Positions 1-12,307 of a stretch of 64,000 nt of DNA are shown piece after piece. Within the stretch, counting starts at the first letter, position 1. Every line of letters begins with the position of its first letter. Origin of the DNA: Bryoerythrophyllum caledonicum (Eukaryota > Streptophyta > Bryopsida > Pottiales > Pottiaceae). Location of the stretch: contig OZ020518.1 in assembly GCA_963971425.1 (NCBI GenBank), forward strand, positions 5,034,263 through 5,098,262. Reading direction: 5' to 3'. The position numbers and the translations under genes were made by a program. The notes beneath the pieces are model-generated. The model was not told the origin of the DNA. It worked only from the letters and a program-made list of their open reading frames with translations, and made no database searches.

Positions 1-2767
1 ATGGCATCAAATTCTCAAGAGCGCGCTCTAGATCCCCGCTGGCACTAACTTTCCTTAGGGAGTGCTTACACGAAACTTCATTCAGACTCAACTCTCTCAT
101 CCTTACTACAAGTAACCTTAGCGGCTTTTTGCTGATGGAGCCAAGGAGGCCTGCCAATGTCGGCACCCTTCAAACTCTTCACAATCCTCATTCAATTTTA
201 CAAAATCATCTAAAGGAATATCAATGAGTAGACTACAAAATTTCTTCTAGTGAATGTTGTGGCTCGTTGTTTCATTACTTCAGACATGACATCGAAGTTG
301 AGAAAAGATATTGAAGGTGTGATCTATAAGAACTTCTCATTTGGTGAATGTGTTCATACTGAATGGTCTGTCAACATTCAGAAGTCGACATTTTATCTAT
401 TAAAGCAATTATCTAGGGTTCCAGTTTAGGGAGCTTGGTACCTGATATTTTTATATATATATTTTTGGTTTTGTACAAGGAAATATGGTCATCCTAGGAA
501 AGCCGTTGTTGCCATAGGTGTGAGTCTCACTTATAAAAAGTGACATTTTTATGCACTCAATCTCCGTTTAATTGTTTCTAAATCTGATGTTTTTAAAACT
601 TAAAGATCTTCTATTTGTGCAAAAAAGAGGCTAGATTGACGTGCTATTGGCTTGGAATCATTTTAATTTATTTATACTTATATTACTTGTTCTTTGGCAA
701 ATTGATGGCCTCCGCCATGTCTTTTCAAAAGTCATATCACTTCCGACATATGCCGAGACTATTGCACACGCCTTTGCTACGGTGCATTGTTCACCGTCAA
801 TTCACAAGGGCCGTAGTTTAAACCTTGGCGTTTTTCAGTTTGTAGATGTGGTAGCAATAGAGGGCACTAAAAGTTCACAGACGTAGATTTTATGTTATGG
901 TTGTGATTTATGCAAGTAGTGTTCCTCTATCCTATCTATATATTTTGTACTTCATTCATTGGCTTCATACACGGTATCGAGATTCTTTGGCCTAGATTTT
1001 GATTTATGGCAAATGATATATCCCATACATACATTTTATTGGTGATTGGTTGTAAACATGAACTAAATTTTCTTTCAATATTGACAATTTGTTTTTATCT
1101 TGGAGTATTTGACATAATTCAATGTTCCATATTGTTAGTCAAAGATAACTAAGTCATATATGAAGAGCAAGAATAGGCACATCTTAATGGGAACTACAAT
1201 TATTCGAACAATCCAAGGGGTGACAATCCTTTACCATTTGTAAGTAAAAAACTCTAAAACAATGAAAGGGTGTTCACAACAGAGAAGCTAAAATTATAAT
1301 TCACATACTTTGAAATTTTGTTTTTGACGACATAAAGTAAAAGAAGTTTTAGGATATAATAAGATAAAGAAAAAAAAAGTAACATAAATAGACTCACACG
1401 TAAAAGATACTTTGTTTCATTCATATCCACACATGGCAATTGAATGAAATTAAGAGCATGGAATAATCGAGAAATGCCCAAACAATATGAGTTAGTATTT
1501 GGTTTTTCTAAATCACCTCCTAAAGGGTGTGGGTAGCGGGGACCCAGGAATGCTATCTTGTAAGCGGTGAGCGGTGAGTGGCGAGCGGCGAGCACTGAAT
1601 TCATGACAATTTTTACCATTGTTTTTGTTGTGAAATTAAAAAGAACACCTGTTGCCGTGAGTGTAGGTGGATTGTGCCTCAAAAAAAAAACAAAAACAAA
1701 AAACTGAAGAGAAATTCTTGACCTGCAATCGCTTTAATTTAAAGTTTATTGAATAGAGGCACCTATAGCCGTGGCACTATTATTAGAAATTTGGCAAAAA
1801 AAATACAACTAAACGTAATTTAATAAGAGATAATGTAACATATATTACAATGCAAACTTGTATTCCAAATAATAACGATTTTATATTTTATTAATGGAGG
1901 ACAAGTATATCTATAATCCCCTAATTTTCTTATACAATAGAATTAAAAATATGGATATAAAGTACATCTATTCAACTATCTAAATTGTTTTACTGCAAAT
2001 ATCATAAGTCCATGGATAAACATCGCGTGAATAAAGTTGCGAATTGCAGTAGAAGAATTCTCTTGAACGAGTATTACTATTCTAATTGAGTCCAATATGT
2101 AGTACTATTCTAATAAATATCAAGGTGCATGAAGCGAATTGTATGAAGTGAACATGTTATATGGATATAAAAGACAAAAGAAAAAAAACTAAAACAACAA
2201 AACAAAAACAAAAAACTTGTTGAGTTACAACCGCACCTACCCTGGGTCTACCCTGAATACTACTCCAAGCGGAATGGGGGGTCTCTCAAGGTCCTTGTAT
2301 ACCCGGCACTAGCACCCGAAGGCTGCCACGACAGTATCAATTGCGACTTGAGATGACCAGGCCATCCGGGCTTGTCACTGGAAATATTGGTGGTTTAGAG
2401 CCATTACATAGTGCACCTCCCCAGCCTCACCAATCGATATGGGGTTTTGGGATTATGGAAATTTCTGAAAGAAGGTTCAGGGTGCCGAATGGAGAGAATG
2501 ATACTGATGGACCATCTAAAAATATTCGAAACTTCGTAAGCTATTCATGGTATGATAAAGGTATAGTTCTAATTAAAAAAACACATTATAACAATTAATT
2601 AAAATCAAACAGTGGAGTAGCATTTTTTATCTATTAGATTATCTAACTAGAGTACAAACATTTATGTGATTGAATCGATTAATCAAATTAGACATGCAAG
2701 GGTGATATATATCCATAAATCCAAAGCCTCATATCATGTCAACACGGCATACAAAATAGAATAATAA
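1..2767. other. AT-rich stretch without a recognisable gene
   Basis: Open frames here are short and match no family I recognise. The longest, near 615-886 on plus, has no clear start context or motif. A stretch around 2341-2540 on plus is more GC-rich and could be an exon fragment, but it has no recognisable domain. The only defined structure is the 7-bp minisatellite near 1563-1593. Confidence 0.5.
1531..1593. repeat. 7-bp minisatellite (GCGGTGA type) with conserved flank
   Basis: Between 1563 and 1593 the sequence is a run of degenerate heptamers (GCGGTGA, GCGGTGA, GTGGCGA, GCGGCGA). It is preceded by GCGGGGACCC and a CTATCTTGT block. The same block and heptamers occur in reverse orientation at about 16496-16553, and a shorter heptamer run lies near 16930-16955. 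Shared flanks indicate one dispersed repeat family, not independent microsatellites. Confidence 0.7.
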
Positions 2768-5700
2768 CTACTCTTCACTACTGAACTCATCATCACTGCC
2801 CTGATGGATAAACGGCATACTACTATCAGAACCACTATCGGAATCAGTACTAGCCTCCTCAGCCTCGTCATCTACAAAATCCTTCACTCCAGAGCCGAAT
2901 CGAGCAGTCGGTGGACGTCCTGGAGGCGACGGCTGCGCAACGGATGCAATGGCAGCAGCTTCGGCATATTCAGACAAAATATAATGTTGTTCCAGACTCA
3001 CAACCATCCTTGCCAAGTGAGCCAGCACTCCAGCGGGAGGTGTTGATAGAGAAGCCATCAATGACGTCGAGAACCGTCTGCAACAAATTTTCATTAATAA
3101 AATACTAATGATAAAAAAAACAAAAAAAACCATTAAAGGAAGAGAACTTACTTACAAGTTCTTTTAGACGCAGTCTTGATCTCTGGTTAATCATCACCAA
3201 GCTCCAAAGGGCGCTTAAGAGAAGTCTGCTCCATGGGTTCAACAATCGCAGAGTTAACCTCCACCGTCTGTGGAATCATGGGTCGAAGCACCTCGTCTAC
3301 CAAGTCCTTGTCTGCCTCCAAGGCAAAAATATGACGCTTGAGGGCTTTGCAAGCCTTGACAGATGCAGCTGCCAAAAATTAAGAATACAAATAGTAAAAT
3401 ATTAGAATCATGGTTGAATAATAAAAAAAAATGGAAGAATAAAATGAAAATACCTGTAGAAGCGGTGAGGTCCATGACGATCTCATCCTCCTTAGTGCAC
3501 AGATCAATGAGAGCTTCTAAAAGATTCTGCGACTTCTCTCTGGCTCCTTGCCATGGCATCCCTGTGGAGGCCCTCACCGTCAGTGACTCCTGGGTGATGA
3601 AATTGGTCAGATGACCGTCTAAGGAAAGCTCAATCCCATCCGCTAAAAGCTCGACTCTGTCATTGAAGACAAATGGAATTGGAGGATCCCTCTTCCGAAC
3701 GAAGCACTTGACCATGAAAGTCTTGTGTACGCGGCCAGGGCGACCATTAGAGAAGAGGGGAAGTCCATTGATTGCGAACCACTTTGCCTCTTCGTCGAAA
3801 CTGACCACTGAGTCCAGGAAACCAGTTCATTTGAAATGAACCTCGAATCTGGATAGAACACGATGATAGCTCCTCCATCACGAAGAAACGACTCTGCCAA
3901 CTCAAAGTTAAACCGAATCCACAATGATTCCTTCCGACCCTTGAGTGTCGGCACTGTAGGTAGTGTGTTCCAAAGTGGAATCACAATACCACCCTGAATG
4001 CCTGGAACTGGCAAGTCCTCCGGGACATAAAAAATAAACATATCCGCCAAACCATCTTCAGTCAACTCCCCCTTCATGAACCGCGCTCTAGATCCGCCAT
4101 TGGCCTTCAACCACTGTGCTATATCCCTCCAAACTGGCGGAACGTCATCCTCAGCAGTAACTGAATCATAATCAGTAAAGATAGAGTAGGCACCGGTATT
4201 CATTACCTCAACAGCTATAGTGGACTCTAGCTGCTCCACAACTGGAATTGAATAGATGGTCTGCGCTGGTTTAGCAACGAATGCTCCTAGACGGCTGCTG
4301 GCGGATGGAGAAGCGCCAAATGTTGTCAACACTGGAGCCGGCTGTGAGAACGATCCAAGACCCACGGCTGACAGCAGTTTCTTGGGTCCCTCCTTTGCCA
4401 CTAGTGCTGCCAACTTCTTGTTCCTTACTCGAGTCTCTTTCCTCTTCTTCCGTGTAGTCTCCTTCTCCAACCGTGCCGCCTCTCGCTCCGCATCTCTAGC
4501 AGCAACCTTTGCAGCCTTCTGAATTGCCCTCTCCTTGGCCTTCTTAGATAGCTCAAGGTCAGGTGCAACTCCCGAGGCTGCAACGCACCGTTGGCAACGA
4601 GCTCTCGCCAGAAGTATCGAAGAACCACGCTCTTGACAGTTTGTGGTGTCTCAGGCTGCTTAAGAAACTCATCAGACTTCACAAACGACTTCGTCGAACT
4701 GAAATGATTCTTGAACGCCTTCTTCCAGAACGTGAGAGAATTGGCCTCAATCCACGAGCCAATGTCCAGTACCGGATTCGGTAGGCCCTCCATCCGAATA
4801 TTGATATTATCTTCCTTCACGACCTTGGAAAATAACTTCTTTGCCTCCTCCTCAAGCTGCACAATCAAGATCAAATTGTTACAAAACATCACTCAGAATA
4901 AAATAGAAAACAATAGATGGAATAGTTTAGAAACATTGAACTTACCCCGGCCCAAAATGAAGCAACGTTGAGCCAGGGTTTAAGATTGATCTCCGAACAT
5001 GGCGCTTTTGGGAAATTGTATTTATCCCTGCCCTCTTTCGCCAAATTCCAGCAACGCATCCATCTGCCTTTGAACCTTGCTGAAACCTTCGACGTGCAAA
5101 GCAACTGCAACTTCTCTGTGGTGATCTCGGGCTTGTTTTGGTATACATCGTAGTGATGTAGAACCTAAATCAGAGAATAACAAGTACAGGGTCAATGATA
5201 ACTTTTAATACAATCCAAAGATGATGAAAGAACAAATTCAATGAAATGCTCATTCGAATACCTCTTTGAAAAACTCTTCACCATTACGAGGGTCAGCAAT
5301 GGCAAGGAGTCGGGTGAGTAAGGTGCCACATTGAGTCTTTTTCTTCTGAATCGCTTCCGAGCAAAGAGTGACCAACTCTGCGAAGCTCCCAATACGATCA
5401 ACCCCAACACCGGTCACAAGTGTGTCACGGTAAATTCGAATATAGTCTTCTTGAGCAGCAATGAGCTCCCGCTACAGGAAGAAATCAGTGAAAACAATAT
5501 TAGTAAAATTGCCATGAAACATACAATATATAATATAAACCATACTCTGGGACTAATTTAAGGCAAGCAAACTTAGCCCGAAATGAATCCTGACATACCT
5601 CATAGAGTAACTTCAAAAATGAATTGAAAGTCATATGGTATCACTTTTTGGTCCCTTTCCTAGCCCACTCCGCCACACTAGCCTCGTGATCCTCCTCACT

Positions 5701-6597
5701 AATAAAACCCTTAAGTTGATCGAAGTCCAACAAACCAAAATGCTGAACTCTCTTAACATCATGTGACAGTTGTTGTGGCACATGATCCGAGTCTTTCTGG
5801 CTGAGCCACAGTATACATGAACATTGTAAGAAATAGGAATTTAGCATAAAATATAATCCAAATAGAATGAAAACAAACAAAGCAGAGAAATCATAATGGT
5901 GAGCTCACTTCTTCCAGTCTGTCATAGCGTTTAGTAGTATATGGCGGTTCACCAAAATGGGCTCCAATAGAACTGCCCGAACTAGAGTATGGAAAGCACA
6001 ATCGTTTCGATGCATTGTGGATATGACATCCATCCATGCAAGGTGGCGGTGGTTGCCATCCCAGACAAAGAAATATCGATCAGAAAGGCTCTGCAACTCT
6101 GGCTTACTCGCAATCATAGCTTCGAATTTCTGGTCCTCCTCCCTCCAAAGGTCTGACCACCCCGCACATTCTTGAGGCATAACTTCCCGTTCTCCCATCA
6201 AAAAGTTCTTCAATGCAACATAAAAACATGTAGATCCTGGGCAGTATCCTTTCACAAACTCGCTCTTGACCTTCTCTATGTCCGGCTTGACTGGAATACG
6301 TACCTCCGTCATTGGCAGCATTTGGTAGAGTGGAATGTGCAACTCCCCAATAGATGGAAAATTTGACTTCTGCAGTACATCATAAGAAGTACCACGAATA
6401 GACTTCCTCAAAGAAAGCTCAGTAGTGTCCAAACCTGGATCAACTCCAATCGCCGATACCACTTGATGCACTACTTGGAGAGTTAAATTCGAAGCCTCAT
6501 TTGGGGAGCCCAGATCTTCAGACACTGTCTCCGCCTCCTTATTCGGATCCGCCAAGTCCAAACTTCAAGTTACCTCTTCTCTTTGCAGTGACGCCAT
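2768..6597 (-). pseudogene. Seven-exon ParB-like / DNA-methyltransferase-like fusion gene, decayed
   Basis: The conceptual product is about 1,080 residues. Exons read on minus: 6597-5909, 5800-5599, 5471-5262, 5164-4946, 4856-3454, 3368-3152, 3077-2768. All six introns are GT-AG and phases match at every junction. Exon 1 holds FFVWDGNHRHLAW (DGNHR near residues 180-184), as in ParB/sulfiredoxin-fold proteins. Exon 5 carries a Lys/Arg/Ala-rich helical segment near residue 550. The end of exon 5 and exon 6 resemble motifs X, I and II of beta-class N4/N6 DNA methyltransferases: a KSQNLLEALIDLC helix, VMDLTASTG, then KRHIFALEADKD. I see no DPPY catalytic motif. The last exon ends in an acidic Ser/Asp/Glu tail. 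Lesions: in-frame TGA at codon 11 (6567-6565), TGA at 5641-5643, TAA near 3187-3189, and frameshifts near 4570-4590 and 3808-3820. The splice structure and domain reading are seen directly; the family assignment is my inference from motifs. Confidence 0.6.
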
Positions 6598-6857
6598 CTA
6601 TGAACATCCACACATAAAACTTATGAATGACTAGAACTCAAAACAATTACAAAACAATGAGTGTAACTTAAATTTGAAAATATATCACGAAGGTAAGCCC
6701 TTCAGCAGGCTCGGGGATCAAGCTGAAACAGATATAAACAAAATTGAGCAATTCAGGGAGCTGTCGACTAGCACGAAGCATGAGATCATACGAACATGAA
6801 TGCTGACCATTCATGAAGAAACACGAAAATAGAATGAAACATACACATAAACAAATA

Positions 6858-7878
6858 TCACAAAGTACAGGCTCAAGCAGGGCCTCGGATCATAAATTCA
6901 TTCGCTTGACAAGCACAGACCTAGCATGAACATTGCACTCACCTAACATGCACACACACTAAGCATGAGATCATACGAACACAATTTATAAACGAAAATC
7001 CAAAACACAAAACAAAATTGCAAGGCTCCAACCGGGCCTCGGATCCGAGGGACGCTAGCTCGTACTTAAATCAGAATTGCATTCGCATTACAAGCACACT
7101 CCTAGCATGAACAATGCACTCACCTAACATGCACACACACTACGCACGAGAATAAACGAACATGATATATAAACGAAAAACCAAAAAACAAAACAAAACT
7201 GCCAACCTCAAACCGGGCCTCGGATCCGAGGGACGCTAGCTCGTACTTAAATCAAAATCGCATTCGCATTACAAGCACACACCTAGCATGAACATTGCAC
7301 TCACCTAACATGCACACACACTAAGCATGAGATCATACGAACATGATTTATAAAAGAAAAACCAAAACACAAAACAAAACTGCCAGCCTCCAACCGAGCC
7401 TCGGATCCGAGGGACGCTAGCTCGTACTTAAATCAGAATCACATTCGCTTCACAAGCACACACCTAGCATGAACAATGCACTCACCTAGCATGCACACAC
7501 ACTACGCATGAGATTAAACGAACATGATTTATAAACCAAAAACCAAAAAACAAAACAAAACTGCCAGCCTCCAACCGGGCCTCGGATCCGAGGGACGCTA
7601 ACTCGTACTTAAATCAGAATCCCATTCGTTTGACAAGCACACACCTAGTATGAACAATGCATTCACCTAGCATGCACACACGCTACGGACGAGAATAAAC
7701 GAACATGACTTATAAACGAAAAACCAAAAAACAAAACAAAACTGCCAGCCTCCAACCGGGCCTCGGATCCGAGGGACGCTAGCTCGTACTTAAATCAGAA
7801 TCGCATTCGTTTGACAAGCACACACCTAGCATGAACAATGCACTCACCTAGCATGCACACACTCTACGCACGAGAATA
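6858..7878. repeat. 181-bp tandem repeat array, about 5.5 copies
   Basis: A block beginning near GGCCTCGGATCC recurs with an exact 181-bp period. The 14-bp perfect palindrome CCTCGGATCCGAGG lies at 7037, 7218, 7399, 7580 and 7761, and a diverged first copy (GCCTCGGATCA) is near 6877. Each unit also holds CACACACCTAGCATGAAC, a GAACATGATTTATAAA block and an A/C-rich run. Weaker relics reach about 6700. The array sits 100-1,280 bp upstream of the start codon of the minus-strand ParB/methyltransferase-like gene, so it occupies the promoter position. Confidence 0.9.
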
Positions 7879-10800
7879 ACTAATGTGCCGACACTGTGCA
7901 CGTTCAATTAGTAGGCACACCGGCTGAACAATAAAAATGAGTAACAAAGCATTATCGTGTAGAGAGTCTTTGCTCCAGGAAAACCGAGGGTTCTTGGCTG
8001 TACTTAGTTTAGAGAGGGAAAGGGAGAATATAGAACATATGATTTTGTGTCCAAGTCCATATAAACTTAGAAGTCCTCATTCATCATATCAGAAAGGCCT
8101 CCAATCTTCAACTTGTATAATAAAACTCGATCTACATATAATAAGACATGATGCAAATGTCTTGTAGAACTTGTCTCTCAAAAACTTAACTCAAAACATT
8201 AATTATCCTTAATCTAAATCAAGCCTTAATCAAACTCTGATTAAATTAATTAATTTCACTTAATAATAATTAATTAATAGTTAAGATAATTATATTTAAC
8301 TAAAATGATTAACCTTGATTAATCCACTTAATTTTAGTTAAGCTAATTGATTACAATTAGACTAATTAATCTTATTTAACACAATTAACCTTGATTAAGA
8401 TAATTAATTTCCCTAATTAACCTCAATCCCATATATTCTTACCCTTACGTACCCTAACCACTTCATACCCTTCTCCTATATACCCTTACTCCCTTTGAAA
8501 TCATTTATCTAACCTCTCATTATGTATAAACCGAACTCAAACTCTCTTTTAAGCTATTAGTTAATCTTCTAATTCAAAATACCACTACAGTTTCATGCAA
8601 ACTTGAAATGAGACGTGCTATGGCTACTTGAAAAGCCCCTAAAACACACTATATGCTCACTAAATTTCACCTCCAAAAACTCATCTGGCCAGCCGCTATG
8701 TGCAATCAAAGTTACGTCTAACAAAACTCAAGTCAGTTGACCCCTCTTCTTTCAAACTAGTGTTATGGCTTCACAAAAGCTCGAAATAAAGCATAAGATA
8801 GCTCTTTAAAAAGCTATTTACAGTGTATAAACACTCATCAAATAAGTTATTTAGATATACTTTGTACAACTTGCTACAAGGCTTCAAACCTACTGCTTAT
8901 GAAAACATGGGGCAACAGACCCTTTGTGTTCGACAAGGCGCCGTTCACTCATACTTTTAGCTCTAAGACCAAGTGATAGCTTCATAAAGAGCTAACAACA
9001 AGGGCTAGAGCATACTCAAAAACCAAAACAATCCAACATAAAAACAACCCGAGAGAGCCCCCACAGTCCAGCCCCTCCTTGGTAAAGAAGAATCCAACCC
9101 CCAAAACGAGGAAATGAGCCAATCACAACTAACCTCAGCCCATTCAAAGGCCTCATGGGCATCTTAAACCCCACTAGTTGCTCAAATTCTTCCCCTTATC
9201 AACTCTTATCATCCCTCTATCCCTTCTATTCTTTGTATTTCAAACACCACTTGATGGCCTTCGATAAGCACATCTTCAGCCTCCAAGACGATTACTAAAG
9301 TTCTTGCCTCCGGTTGCAAACTTCTTAAACTTGTCAAAGGAACTTGTTGAGGATCAAAAGCGGTATGTGGTTGAACACGGCACTCAGAAGGCTCTGCTTC
9401 CTCTCGCTCACATTGCCTTGATGTTGATAGTTGAGAAAATTGAATTGGATCATTCGGTGAGTAAGCTAAAGAGAACTCCCAATCATCAGGGTCTTGTGAA
9501 GCCATACTATCAACCTATAGAAACTAAGAAGATACAATCCAAAGTAATAATGACCTGAAATAATGCATAAGGCACGGCAACCATCTACCCTTTACATGTT
9601 TTTCAATAACTTCATCAAAAAGCTTGCCTTCCCTAACATTAACTCAATGACATTTCTTTAATAGTAAATGATTAAGCAAATTAAGTAGCCATAGATGCCT
9701 TTCCATCTAAAAGAAGGTCCACAGTAAAGCCAGATTAAGAAATAAACGACTTATTTGTAGTAGTATAAAACTATTGTGGGCTCGATGATAATCGCCAAGT
9801 TGAAGACTTGGTTGGATGTTAGAGCACGTTTGTTATCCGTCGATTGATTCCGAATTCGAGTCTCATTGAACTTGTTGAACTGTTCGGACGGCTGCGGCTT
9901 GACACTTACTAGTGAGAGCAGGAAAATAAGCAGCCAACTGGCCACCTACCTACCCCTAAGATAGAGTGACAGATGTAGAACATCCAAGCTAGGCTAACAA
10001 GCTCCAATTGTTCCCACATTGAATTAAACTGTAGGTCACTCTACGACCACACTTTTTGCATCTACATTATTTTTTTACATACTGTAGTTATTTATATCAC
10101 GACAACGTGATCTACATATTATAGATACAATCTAAATTGGACTTGATCGCATCAATACTGGCATCTTGTTCGTGAAGTATCATGTTCAAGATAAACAAAA
10201 ACTAACCAAATGTGCAGGTCGGTTTTGGTCTTCCTCCATTCCGCCTGATAATATGCTCGTGAACCCGTCTTCGTTAAGCCCCTATGTGCCACCAACCTGT
10301 CAGACTTTCAACTTAGAATCACAGATTTCTCTACGATAATGTGGGATCCCAATACTTCAGAGTTTACAAATTTCACAGAGTTAGGGTTTTGAGGCGCTCG
10401 AATATCAGGGTTTACATGATTTCTATAAATTTCAGAGCTATTCAAGGGCACAAGGATTTCTGGTTTTCTTCTACTTTTTCAACGATTCTGGGTTCACTCA
10501 ATTTCAACGCAGACTAGGGTTTAGCAAACGCGGAAATGATAAAACACGACTGAGTTGAATAATTCGGAAACTTACCAGTTTTACTCGCATCTGCAGCACC
10601 TCGGCGTCGTTATTCTGTCCACTGCCTTCTCCACTCACATCTCCTGGTCCCTGTAACTCTAAGAATAAACTAAGAAAGGCAACCGAAAAATGGAGGACAA
10701 CTTGTTACAGAATAGATATGGAAGAATAAGAACTTAATGTTTTATCCTTACTAGAACTGAGCAGCGACCAGCATGGTCACAAGACTTGAAAACGCCGAGT

Positions 10801-12307
10801 TACATGACGAGTAAGCGCGTACAGTGACCCCTGAAGGACGGAATGGCTTGAACACTAGTAGGTAAAAGGAAGATCTTCTAACCCCGCATCGGCAGTTGAG
10901 CATTGGAAAATTATGAAGATGATCATTTTGCTCTTAACCAAGCGCATAGAGAATCGGTATTTCTCCAGTTAGAAACAATTCTTGCCTTTGAATACCAATT
11001 ACTAAAAAACCTAAACATATGCTATTTTAGTTAAAGAATGATCTATATTGTATCATGGTTACACTAAATACTAATTAATATTTAGAAGATATCGTACATG
11101 TGTTGGATGGGCCCGTTCCGCACCCAACAGAGTCGGCGCACTCTCCCCCGCGCTTATTCGATTAGGCCTTGATCGATTATTGATTGCCCTCGACGACGAT
11201 CTATTCCTATTCCTTGTGGATCGAGATGAAATTGCTCGGCTCTTTGGATCCATACTTGAGTCCATGCTTTGACAGTCATTGTCGTCAACAACATTGGCAC
11301 CCTTACTCCCATGCATCGAGCTAACTGATGCATTAGGTCCCGTGAAATCACTTGACATGATAACTTATATAGACTCTTGTTCCCCCCTTTCTCTGCGCAG
11401 CTGCATAATCTAGCTGTTCGACTTCACATTACGAGTGTAAGTATGACCTACACATTATTGCATTACAGACAATAAATAGACATATTAACTTGAAATACTT
11501 ACTTCGTCTAGACAGTGCTTTGCCTCCTCCGCTTGCAGTATACTTGACAATTTCCTCAATCGCACGGGCCCATCAGATGACAGTTCGTTACGACTCCCCT
11601 CAGAAATCAAGGCGTTGAGCTGTTGTCACTACGTCCGTGACCTCCTGTGCATAGCATTTGAATAGTGAGTTGTTCTTCTTTTCTGGCCACCCCTACTTGT
11701 TATCCTCTGCAAGACAATCTGGTTGCGTCACATTGAACAATTTCAGACGAGTTTGGCTCCTATTATATGGTAAGAAGTGATTGCACCACATCTATGCCTA
11801 CTTGGAGCAATTTTACTATTCCAAGTTGTTGCCAACAGGATGTCTCAAGATCTCAATCTATTTTTGCGTATTTTGTCAGCCTTAAATTGAATTTCAGAAT
11901 GGAAGCTAATGTAGTCTTCCAAATCTCTATTATTTGCTAATGCAGTCACAAGCATTGCACTTATCTGGATTTATCTATTGTATTTACTGAATCACGACAA
12001 CACCAGGGAAAAATAACTATAAGCCACCACGGTGGCTATAATGATACAACTAGTACAAACCTATTTGTTCATTGCTGACTCATATATTGACCTCTAGATT
12101 GGTCTCTACTTTGTCGTGTTCGAGAATGATGTGTCAGATTGTGTGCTAGCCGTACTGGCAAACTAAGAATGTATAATTCCGTTCTGGCAGACTACGAATG
12201 CATAATTCAGCATTTCAAGTACACATGATATTTAACTCATGCACAAATTATGAACCTCTCATCTATTAGAGTCGTTCTAACTTTGTTGTTGTTGAGACTG
12301 TGTGCTA
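7879..12307. other. AT-rich intergenic stretch, no gene recognised
   Basis: Only short frames occur. Two slightly longer ones, near 9209-9558 and at 11071-11358 on minus (Ser/Arg/Asn-rich), have no domain I recognise and could be chance or exon fragments. A TTAATTA-rich low-complexity tract is at about 8180-8425. A short near-duplicate (CTGGCA.ACTA.GAATG.ATAATTC) occurs twice near 12157-12204, just before the MULE relic. Confidence 0.5.
8180..8425. repeat. Low-complexity TTAATTA/CTTAATT tract
   Basis: About 245 bases made almost only of interspersed AATTAA, CTTAATT and TTGATTAA words with very little G or C. It has no fixed period and no coding frame. It could be a decayed AT microsatellite or a matrix-attachment-like region; the sequence alone does not decide. 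Confidence 0.6.

Noticed and set aside
2804-3108. Open frames on plus within the ParB/methyltransferase-like gene
   Set aside because: They are antisense shadows of the last exon; the minus-strand reading has consistent splice phases and a coherent acidic tail.
6858-7878. CRISPR-like or centromeric array
   Set aside because: The repeats are contiguous 181-bp units without unique spacers, and five copies is too few for a centromeric claim.
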